A stretch of 64,000 nucleotides of DNA from assembly GCF_000004195.4 (NCBI RefSeq), contig NC_030681.2:20724482-20788481 (forward strand), written 5' to 3'. The notes under the pieces are model-generated. The model made no database searches and was not told the origin of the DNA. It worked only from the letters and a program-made list of their open reading frames with translations. Position 1 is the first letter of the stretch, and every line of letters begins with the position of its first letter. The stretch is from Xenopus tropicalis (Eukaryota; Chordata; Amphibia; Anura; Pipidae). The translations under genes and the position numbers were made by a program. Below, piece by piece: positions 10,181 to 20,304 of the stretch.

Positions 10181-13038
10181 CATACACATAAACCCATACA
10201 CATACAGACCCACACTGACCTATCTATCCACTCACATACAGACCCACACTGACCTATCTATACACTCAAATACAGACCCACACTGACCTATCTATACACT
10301 CACATACAGACCCACACTGACCTATCTATCCACTCACATACAGACCCATACTGACCTATCTATCCACTCACTCACATACAGACCCACACTGACCTATCTA
10401 TCCACTCACATACAGACCCATACTGACCTATCTATCCACTCACTCACATACAGACCCATACTGACCTATCTATCCACTCCCTCACATACAGACCCACACT
10501 GACCTATCTATCCACTCACATACGGACCCATACTGACCTATCTATCCACTCACTCACATACAGACCCATACTGACCTATCTATCCACTCACTCACATACA
10601 GACCCACACTGACCTATCTATCCACTCACATACAGACCCATACTGACCTATCTATCCACTCACTCACATACAGACCCATACTGACCTATCTATCCACTCA
10701 CATACAGACCCATACTGACCTATCTATCCACTCACATACAGACCCATACTGACCTATCTATCCACTCACATACAGACCCATACTGACCTATCTATCCACT
10801 CACATACAGACCCATACTGACCTATCTATCCACTCACATACAGACCCATACTGACCTATCTATCCACTCCCTCACATACAGACCCACACTGACCTATCTA
10901 TCCACTCACATACAGACCCATACTGACCTATCTATCCACTCACTCACATACAGACCCATACTGACCTATCTATCCACTCACTCACATACAGACCCACACT
11001 GACCTATCTATCCACTCACATACAGACCCATACTGACCTATCTATCCACTCACTCACATACAGACCCATACTGACCTATCTATCCACTCACATACAGACC
11101 CATACTGACCTATCTATCCACTCACATACAGACCCATACTGACCTATCTATCCACTCACATACAGACCCATACTGACCTATCTATCCACTCACATACAGA
11201 CCCATACTGACCTATCTATCCACTCACATACAGACCCATACTGACCTATCTATCCACTCACATACAGACCCATACTGACCTATCTATCCACTCACATACA
11301 GACCCACACTGACCTATCTATCCACTCACATACAGGACCCATACTGACCTATCTATCCACTCACATACAGACCCACACTGACCTATCTATCCACTCACAT
11401 ACAGACCCATACTGACCTATCTATCCACTCACATACAGACCCATACTGACCTATCTATCCACTCACATACAGACCCATACTGACCTATCTATCCACTCAC
11501 ATACAGACCCATACTGACCTATCTATCCACTCACATACAGACCCATACTGACCTATCTATCCACTCACATACAGACCCATACTGACCTATCTATCCACTC
11601 ACATACAGACCCACACTGACCTATCTATCCACTCACATACAGACCCACACTGACCTATCTATCCACTCACATACAGACCCATACTGACCTATCTATCCAC
11701 TCACATACAGACCCACACTGACCTATCTATACACTCACATACAGACCCATACTGACCTATCTATCCACTCACATACAGACCCATACTGACCTATCTATCC
11801 ACTCACATACAGACCCATACTGACCTATCTATCCACTCACATACAGACCCATACTGACCTATCTATACACTCACATACAGACCCACACTGACCTATCTAT
11901 CCACTCACATACAGACCCATACTGACCTATCTATCCACTCACATACAGACCCATACTGACCTATCTATCCACTCACATACAGACCCATACTGACCTATCT
12001 ATCCACTCACATACAGACCCACACTGACCTATCTATCCACTCACATACAGACCCACACTGACCTATCTATCCACTCACATACAGACCCACACTGACCTAT
12101 CTATCCACTCACATACAGACCCACACTGACCTATCTATACACTCACATACAGACCCATACTGACCTATCTATCCACTCACATACAGACCCATACTGACCT
12201 ATCTGTCCACTCACATACAGACCCCACACTGACCTATCTATCCACTCACATACAGACCCATACTGACCTATCTATCCACTCACATACAGACCCACACTGA
12301 CCTATCTATACACTCACATACAGACCCATACTGACCTATCTATCAACTCACATACAGACCCACACTGACCTATCCATCCACTCACATACAGACCCACACT
12401 GACCTATCTATCCACTCACATACAGACCCATACTGACCTATCTATCCACTCACATACAGACCCATACTGACCTATCTATCCACTCACATACAGACCCATA
12501 CTGACTATCTATCCACTCACATACAGACCCACACTGACCTATCTATCCACTCACATACAGACCCACACTGACCTATCTATCCACTCACATACAGACCCAT
12601 ACTGACCTATCTATCCACTCACATACAGACCCACACTGACCTATCTATCCACTCACATACAGACCCATACTGACCTATCTATCCACTCACATACAGACCC
12701 CATCACTGACCCTACATCTATCCACTCACATACAGACCCACACTGACCTATCTATCCACTCACATACAGACCATACTGACCTATCTATCCACTCACATAC
12801 AGACCCATACTGACCTATCTATCCACTCACATACAGACCCATACTGACCTATCTATCCACTCACATACAGACCCATACTGACCTATCTATACACTCACAT
12901 ACAGACCCATACTGACCTATCTATCCGCTCACATACAGACCCATACTGACCTATCTATCCACTCACATACAGACCCACACTGACCTATCTATCCACTCAC
13001 ATACAGACCCACACTGACCTATCTATACACTCACATAC
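10181..13038. repeat. 34-bp satellite, about 80 copies
   Basis: The unit is 'actcacatacagacccatac' followed by 'tgacctatctatcc'. Some units in the first third have an extra 'actc' (38 bp). Two unit types, 'cccata' and 'cccaca', alternate in blocks, and a few carry 'atctatacact'. It is AC/T-rich with very little G. No frame stays open and no spacers exist, so it is not a CRISPR array. Confidence 0.97.
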
Positions 13039-13718
13039 ATTAACTATATACTGTATATCAACATCAATACTAACTGTAGATTTTAGTATCAATATAGCCT
13101 TGGATTTTATGCTCAAGAAATCATCCAAACCAAAGATGGCATGCAGGAACTACACAACCCACAATGCATTGCACCGTGATGTTGTGGGATTAGGAGGATG
13201 CAGGCTAAAGGCAGGTTGAGGACAGTCCACTACACTGTTACATTTTAGGGTGCCACAGCCATGTGACTTGTGCTCTGATAAACTTCAGTCACACTTTACT
13301 GCTGCACTGCAAGTTGTAGTGATATCCCCCCCCTCCCAGCAGCCGATCAGCAGAACAATGGGAAGGGAGCAAGATAGCAGCTCCCAGTAGGTATCAGAAT
13401 AGCACTCAATAGTAAGAAAACCAAGTCCGGCTTGGGACTCCTCCAGTTACATCGGTGTAGGAGAAACAATAGGTTACCTGAAAGCAGTTCTAATGTGTAG
13501 CGCTGGCTCCTTCTGAAAGCTCAGACTCAGGCAAAATGCACTGAGATGGCACCTACACACCAATATTACAGCTAAAAAAACATTTGTTGGTTCAAGAATA
13601 AGCTTTTAAATGGCAGAGTGAATTATTTGCTATGTAAACAGTGTAATTAGGAAATAAAAAGTACACCATAAAAATCACGAGAGAATCCCTTTAAGTTGTG
13701 TTTGGGTGGAGTCCCCCT
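13039..13718. other. Non-coding
   Basis: Right flank of the satellite, then ordinary AT-rich sequence. No exon or clear repeat boundary is seen. Confidence 0.4.
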
Positions 13719-13721
13719 TTA

Positions 13722-13993
13722 GGGCTCTGGCACACGGGGAGATTAGTCGCCCGCGACAAATCTCCTGTGTCTCGGGCAACTAATCTCCCCCAAATGCCAT
13801 CCCACCGGCGAAAATCGCTGGTGGGATGGCATACTTGTGCAACTTGTGCGATTTCACTGAAATCATGCTGCCGCGTATGCCATCCCACCGGCGATTTACA
13901 TTTTCGCCGGTGGGATGGCAATCCGGGGAGATTAGTCGCCCGAGACACAGGAGATTTGTCGGGGGCGACTAATCTCCCCGTGTGCCAGAGCCC
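13722..13993. mobile_element. Palindromic MITE, PIF/Harbinger-like
   Basis: The ends 'gggctctggcacacggggag' and 'ctccccgtgtgccagagccc' are near-perfect inverted repeats flanked by TTA on both sides (13719-13721, 13994-13996). The element is doubly palindromic: inner 'gccatcccaccggcga' blocks also pair. A 3-bp TWA duplication is typical of PIF/Harbinger; the superfamily call is inference. Other copies or halves are at 14604, 40276, 42615, 53731 and 58066. Confidence 0.85.
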
Positions 13994-14257
13994 TTAAGGA
14001 AGCTTTTTTGGGTTTTTATGCAAGCTGAAGACAATAAGGAATCATCACCAATTCTTTTCAACAGCCTTGTATGTAAATGATCCCCAGCCCCTTTACATTA
14101 TATGTTCCAGTGAGAAGGGACTTCTAATCAAAGTGATGTGTCTGTTCCATTAAAAAAATAATTTAGCAAATGCATTTGTAGGTTTATTTTTAGACTACTA
14201 CATGGCACTTAAAGCTCCCAAAGTATCCCTGAATGGCATTGCCCCAAAGACCCTGAG

Positions 14258-14444
14258 GGGTATATTTATCATGCTGAGTAAAAAGCAGTGTACAGCATTG
14301 GCGGTGATGTTGCCCAGGGCAACCAATCAGCAATCAGATTTCAACAGTTAGAAAACCAAAGCAAAACATCTGATTGGCTTCTATAAGCAACATCACCGGT
14401 AATGTTTCACTCCACTTTGTACACAGCACGATAAATATACCCCT
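14258..14444. mobile_element. Foldback MITE
   Basis: 'aggggtatatttatcatgct' on the left faces 'agcacgataaatatacccct' on the right. Inside, 'gatgttgcccagggcaacca' pairs loosely with 'ttctataagcaacatcacc'. A related fragment is at about 53090-53210. Confidence 0.75.
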
Positions 14445-14603
14445 TCAATTGTAAACAAAAGAATGGGTGTGTTTCAGTACTGTCATAATAAATGACAAGA
14501 TCACAATATAATTGCGGTGCTGTGCCAAAAACTGGCATAGTGAAACTGTTGGCAGTAGTCAGAGTACTAAGCATCAAATATTTTATTTATATTTATTATT
14601 ACA

Positions 14604-14831
14604 TATACGGGCGGGGAGATTAGTCACCCGCAACAGTGAAGATTTATCGTCACTATTCTCCCAGACATGCCATCCCATCAGCGATTTACATTTTTGCCGG
14701 TGGGATGGCATGTCTGGGAGAATAGTCGCCCAAAGTTTCCTTGCAAGGCAATGTGCATTTTGGGGAGATTAGTCGCCCACAAGAGTGAAGATTTATCGGG
14801 GGGACTAATATGACCCCATGTGCCACTGCCC
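14604..14831. mobile_element. Diverged copy of the 13722-type palindromic MITE
   Basis: It contains 'ggggagattagtcacccg', a central 'gccatcccatcagcga' facing 'gccggtgggatggc', and a right end 'catgtgccactgcccta'. The ends are less perfect than in the 13722 copy. Confidence 0.7.
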
Positions 14832-14909
14832 TAAAAGGCCTGAAAGCTTCTGATCTAGGATGAGGCAAATGAGTAATGTACGTGGAGCACAGCTACATAT
14901 TACTATTAA

Positions 14910-15097
14910 GGGTGAAGACACACAGAGCTACTAGTAGCATGGCTACTAAAATAGACAATGCTGATCATTTACTGATAATTGTCTCTGCGTGTGTTTTAGC
15001 AGAGGCAGTTCTCATTATTTTCTATGGCAGGGTATTATCTGGAATTTAGTAGCCATGAAAAAGTAGCTGCTACTAATAGCTCAGTGTGTCTTCACCC
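14910..15097. mobile_element. Foldback MITE with TAA duplication
   Basis: The ends 'gggtgaagacacacagagct' and 'agctcagtgtgtcttcaccc' are inverted repeats flanked by TAA on both sides (14907-14909, 15098-15100). The interior repeats 'actagtagcatggctact'-like motifs in inverted order. The same right end, 'gtgtgtcttcaccctaa', occurs next to the SPIN copy at 33345. Confidence 0.8.
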
Positions 15098-15100
15098 TAA

Positions 15101-18100
15101 AATGCCATCATGTTCAGTAATTTTGTTAAACGCTATCATAATGTGGTACTAAATATATCACTGTTACATGGTACAGTTTCAGGCATTATTCTTATTAAAA
15201 TCATTTTATAATGGCTGGCGTACGGATCAAGCTGCCTTTATTTGCAAGCCATAGCACAAGAATAGCCTGTCATTTGTTTACTTACAAACTCCCAATTCCA
15301 CCTGGCATACTGAGACTTCACCATGGTGATATCTAATAACAGTCAGAGACTCGGCCCAAGAGATTCTGAGCTGTGAAAAATATATCTAGAATAATATACA
15401 GTAAATATATAAGACCTAGGGTGAAAGCACCTAAATATGTGCCACCCTAGGAGATGCCAGGGGCAAAGCTTGAGAATATCAGCCCTCCTGCTGCCTATTA
15501 CCATGGGACCCCTTTCAGTGACACCTGAGAGCCCTGCACCTCTTTCTCTCCACCCACATTTGATCAGTGGCATCATTATAGAAGGAGCAAATCAAGGGTG
15601 GGCAGGGGAAGGTAAATATTAGACATATTGGTTTCAGGGGGCATAACATTTTTTTTTCACAGGGGTAAACTCTCATCATGCAATTATTTTTATATTCCGC
15701 AAATATACCTAGTGAATACTGAGAGCTGTAGTTCAGCAGAGTCAGAATAGGTGGAAGTGAGGCACGTGAGGGAAGGAATTCAATGCACACAAAATGACTC
15801 ACCCATTGTAGTCAGTAGGAATTTATTCAGCAGTTTCAGTTCTAAGATATCAGACTTTCTATCTTGCTTTATGGCAGGGAATTTAGATACTATACACTGA
15901 CAGGATAAGAACCCCTGTTCTGCAAGACAAAATAGCATAAAGTACCCTTTATCTGAATTGCTTGTAAACATTTATTACACTGCTGTTTAGAACGCTTGAG
16001 GCAGGCTCAATAATCACACTGTTTGAGATAAGGAAGCCCAAAGTGACCATACATCAGCCACAATGGTAAGCCCAACCGAACTTGGGCCAGGCACCATTTG
16101 GGTAGGATAGAAAATCCTGCTGGCCATGGACTACATTTGGCCATTACAATGTAATATAACAGAGAACTGGCACACTAAATACTCCATCATATACAATAGA
16201 GGCTGCTGTGAGCTGCCATTGACTGGGGCTTTGTGTTGGGCTTGTGTTCTGTTTGGGCCTTTGTGCACATTAAATGCCAGAACCTATTTTGCCTAGTCTA
16301 GACATGTGGATGTTTTTTTAACATGAGACTTAACTATACACTGGCCAACATTAGCTGCTGTCCTTTAGACCAAATCAGCAGCTTGACAGGCCTACCCGAC
16401 CGACATCTGGCCTGAAATAGGCCAGACCTTGATCAGGGCAGGTTTAATTTTTCGCCGGATCGGGGACCATATTGGCTCGTTGATGTGGCCCTCAAACCAA
16501 CAGCACCTATGCCAGCCATTTTAATTCGATTGCTTGAGGCCAAACGATCAAATTAGCCCAATATTGCCCACCCATAGTTACAGTGTATGGCCACATAGTT
16601 ACAGTGTATGGCCACCTTTACTTTTGGCCAGTCAAAGGTACTTTGTACCATATGATCAGATCCCATTTCACATATATGGCAATAATAGGAGTGTAAACAT
16701 ATTTATTTGCGGGTTGTTTAATAAAAAGCATCCAATTAACAGCCCCGTGCCTTAGGCGGCACAATTTTAGGGGTGGCATTCCACCCAGCCACATCGACTC
16801 CCTAATTGACCACTGTGGTCTTCTAGGGGAGAATAATGAAGGTCAAAACACTCTCTCCCGCTGGCAGCCAATTCTCACTCATTTGAATGGCAAACTAGGT
16901 GATTATGACAGGCCAGTGCTGTACAGTCAGGCAAGATATAAGTATTGTAACACTGTCACTTACTCGTTTCCCATTTAACCCTTATGTGACAGTGCCAGTG
17001 CCCTTCACAAATTTAAATGAAAGAATAGGAACTGCCGGTGGGAAAGATAGGGTACATATAGATATATTTGCACTGCCAAATAGGTGGACATGAACACATG
17101 CAATTTCTAGCTCGCAAGGTGGTGGCAATATGCTGGAAAATACCTTTGCATTGACAAAAATGGTAATCACCCTGATACTGCAAGCGAACCCTCGGGTCAT
17201 GGGATTCATAAGTGAAGGTTTCCGACTGATAGTCACCTACATGGGAGTCAAAGGTATTTTCCAGTGTCTCTCATGCCCTCCAGATTGAAATCGCAGGGGG
17301 TGACAAAAAAACTCCATGTACCATTAGCCTAAAGGAAATCTCCACCCAAAACTGTTTTTGCATAATCAAACAACGTGTAATTATAAACAACCGATATAAA
17401 TTAAAGGACATGGAAAACATTCACTGGAGGGTTCCAGTATGTTGGCCAACACCCCTGCCCCCCATAGGGAACTGAATCATGACGTTTTTTCCCCTAGGCT
17501 ATTGCTCATTAATGGGAAAAAAAGAACCAGTAGGTAGTTTCTACAGCAGCGCTGACATCTTTTTACCTTTCTCAGGAGTCATTTGAGAACATTTAGGTGC
17601 ATATATATCAAATTGGTGTAAAATGTTTTACACAAAAAAGAGTGTAGAAAGTGATGTAAAATAATAGCATCATTTATAAGTATTATGTCATGTTTAAGTA
17701 CAATTTCATGAGTTAACACCCTCCATCACCACTTCAGAAATCAGCAGGAAGAATCCATTACAACATTACCGTTAAAAGTGGTGATACTATGAAGGTGTGT
17801 ATTTGATTTGCTCCAGAAACGTATACCATTATTCAACACCACTTGAGAGCCCTGGGCAACCCGGCCAGCCCCCCAGTGCTGCTCCAGTGTGCATTCCCCC
17901 AACCCCCATGCGGTGCACGCGTGTGCAATCTCTTTTGTGCATTTGCAGTTACACTGCTGGAATATAGGGGAAGCATGCACTGGAGCGGCACTGACAAGTG
18001 GCAGTGGGGACCGAGGGCCCAGAGTAGGGTTAGTCGAAGGAAGAGATACTACCTAGTGCCCCACCCCCCACATGGTTGTGCTTCTGCCTACCCTTAGTTC

Positions 18101-18172
18101 CAGCCCTGAATTTGCCCCTTAGGACACTAGGGTTGCCTTGTGGGGCAACTTCAGGCGATGCATAGGTCTCTA
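15101..18172. other. Non-coding with one degraded MITE
   Basis: About 16370-16660 has 'cggatcggggaccatattgg' and 'ctcgttgatgtggcc', a decayed copy of the family at 52086-52428. The rest, including 16800-18100, shows no coding exon, RNA gene or clear repeat ends. Confidence 0.4.
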
Positions 18173-18641
18173 TAGGCAGGGGCACACTAAAGGATCATCT
18201 GCTTTCTGCTGATACCTGCTTTATGCTGGACCTCACATAAATAAAATGACAACGTTTTTTGTGCAGAAGTGCTGGAGTGGAGTGTGCTTTTGTTCCTATC
18301 ATTTGTTGCCAAGTAATTGGGCTCATTTTTGCTGGGATCATCTGCTTTTCTCTGCCTGCATTTTGTACTCAGGCAGAGGGAAGCAGATTGGTTGTTATCT
18401 GCTACTTTGTGTAGCCCCATTGACATGCTGGCGTGGGCCTGTGTGGATCTACACTGTGCTGATATCAGTGTGGAAACATGTAAGTTTGTATTTTCGTGCC
18501 AAAATCTTCTCAGTGTAGCTCCGCACAGGCTAACAACTGGGCTTTACAAAGAAAGGGATGACTATGAATCTGCTTTTCTCTGCCTGCAGGTATAAAAAAA
18601 AAAAAGGAGATGGATCTACTCAGTGTGCCCCTGCCTTTAGG
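18173..18641. mobile_element. Foldback MITE
   Basis: The left end 'taggcaggggcacactaaag' and right end 'actcagtgtgcccctgcctt' are inverted repeats. Copies of 'atctgcttttctctgcctg' and 'gtggatctacactgtgctga' face each other in the arms. A hAT element lies directly at its right terminus. Confidence 0.7.
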
Positions 18642-18906
18642 CAGGGTCGGACTGGGCAGGCGGGGCACCGGGAAATACCCTGTGGGCATTGCTGGCCCAG
18701 AACTGATCCCTGCTGGGTGCTCCTGGGCTGCAGCTTGCAGGTCCCCCTCTCACGACACGCCTAAGTATGCATACTAGGTGGGAGGGGGTTGGGTGGGCGT
18801 CATGGGCCAGGGGGTGTGTGGGGACCATGGCGGGAGTCCCTTGGGGGGGTGCGAGGCCCCTGGGGTGGCAGCCCCCGTGGGCCCTGCACCCCCCAGTCCA
18901 ACCCTG
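18642..18906. mobile_element. Non-autonomous hAT element with perfect 8-bp duplication
   Basis: The ends 'cagggtcggactgg' and 'ccagtccaaccctg' are inverted repeats. The target-site duplication 'cctttagg' is exact (18634-18641, 18907-18914) and lies at the end of the neighbouring MITE. The GC-rich, G-biased interior has no coding content. Confidence 0.85.
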
Positions 18907-18944
18907 CCTTTAGGTTATTAAGGGCAGGCAACAAAACGCTGCAC

Positions 18945-19455
18945 GTGGCATCGCCATTAGACTGGCACAGACCCAGACTGGCAATCTGTGGATTCTGACA
19001 AATGCCAGAGGGGCTGCTGAAAGCAATGGCAGAACTACTGGGGCGCAATCGCATTCCGGTCCGAAGGGACATGTACGTTAAAGCAAATCCAGCGAGAAAG
19101 CTGGGTGCGGTGGGGGACCAGCTGTGCCGCCTGGACCAGGCCCTGTCAACGCTAGTTCCGTTATTGGCTGTAATATGCCTAAGACCAGCGGTTCTCAACC
19201 TGTGGGTCGGGGACCCCTTTGGGGTCACCCAAGACCATCAGAAAACACATATTTCCTACGGTCTTAGGAATAATTTTATGGTTGGGGGTCACCACAACAT
19301 GAGGAACTGTATTAAAGGGTTGCAGCATTAGGGAGGTTGAGAACCACTGCCATAGACAGTCATTATTTATTGGGCTGGTGGGGGGGTCATTTGGACCTCT
19401 GTGTACTAGAAATGCCAGGGTCTATCTCAAATCCCAGTCTGAACCTGGACTGGCA
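18945..19455. mobile_element. hAT-like element hosting a SPIN insertion
   Basis: The left end is around 'cagacccagactggcaatct' and the right end around 'aaatcccagtctgaacctgg'. 'aaatgccag' occurs near both ends in opposite orientations. Fragments of the family are at 7890 and 45010. Boundaries are approximate. Confidence 0.5.
19186..19349 (+). mobile_element. SPIN-type non-autonomous hAT element
   Basis: It begins 'cagcggttctcaacctgtgg' and ends 'gaggttgagaaccactg'. The interior has 'aagaccatcagaaaacacat' and 'ggggtcaccacaacatgagg', which I recognise from SPIN non-autonomous copies. Flanks 'cctaagac' and 'ccatagac' match 6 of 8, an eroded 8-bp duplication. The SPIN family is known to have spread horizontally among tetrapods. 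Identification is by eye, not by alignment. Confidence 0.8.
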
Positions 19456-19882
19456 AATGTATATTAGAGAAAAAGTGGTAAATTTGTAGGTAGGTTTGAT
19501 ACTTAAAACTCTTCTATTGGACAGTGCTATGTAATATATTGCTGATTTAAGTTTTTAATAATAAAAATGTGGATCAGTGATGCTGGGGGCCCATATGGCC
19601 AGTTGGCTTGTCTCTGCTCCTAGTAACTATACAGCCATTGTTTTTGCACAGTAAGACAGTAAGATTCCCCTGAGTGCAGTGAGACAGAGCTGATGACAGA
19701 AAGAGAGAGCAGCACCAGGGGTGAGTAATGGTTTCAGCAGGGAAAGCCAGTCAGTTTCCCTGTAGGTAGGTGGGTGGGTGCTACACAGGGTGGGCCCGGC
19801 AGTGCAATGGGAGCTGTACAGGTGAGACTGGCGGTAAGTGCCCTCCCCCTGTGACTCACCCACAGTTTCGCGGCGTCATTGC
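19456..19882. other. epcam upstream region
   Basis: No repeat end is seen. It contains a TAGG/GGTGG-rich stretch near 19760-19785 and leads into the promoter. Confidence 0.4.
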
Positions 19883-19912
19883 TGACGTCACTTTCCTAGA
19901 GTAACATATATA
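19883..19912 (+). promoter_or_regulatory. epcam core promoter: CRE and TATA box
   Basis: A full palindromic CRE 'tgacgtca' (19883-19890) lies 16 bp upstream of 'tatata' (19907-19912). A start site near 19937 is inferred from TATA spacing. That gives a 5' leader of about 290 nt with no upstream ATG before 20229, if there is no leader intron. A second 'cgtcattgc' half-site lies just upstream. Confidence 0.6.
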
Positions 19913-20228
19913 GCTCCCTTGGGTGCTCTCCCTGAAGTTTCTCCTGGCCGGATTGTAGACTACTTGGGGGTTCAGCTATTGGATTATCGGCCGAACTACC
20001 CGTCCGTGTGGGTTGCGCCTATTGGAGTAGCGGGGGTCGGAGGTGCTGCTGCGGTTTCGGGGAAGGGGCAGGTGTAGTGTCTCCAGGTGAAACCAGAGCC
20101 GGAGTTTCGTCCTTGTTTGTGATTGAGGGAGGGGCTCGTCCGACCGGTCTGACCTGTGGGGGAGGTGAATAAAGAATCGGCCAGGGAAGCGATTACTAGG
20201 ACAGTTGCAGGTCGCTGCTCCGAGGAAG

Positions 20229-20304
20229 ATGCATCTAAGTACCGTACTGCGGCTGGGGGCTGCCCTCCTCTGCTTTGCCCTGGTAGCCCAAGCCCAGAGC
20301 CCAG
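20229..20304 (+). CDS. epcam: epcam exon 1 (signal peptide)
   Basis: It encodes [20 protein letters not shown] and a few more residues, a classic signal peptide likely cut after QA near residue 22. It ends in phase 1 with donor gtgagt. Confidence 0.9.

Noticed and set aside
10181..13038. Possible CRISPR-like array
   Set aside because: Units are contiguous with no unique spacers, and the genome is eukaryotic. It is a satellite.
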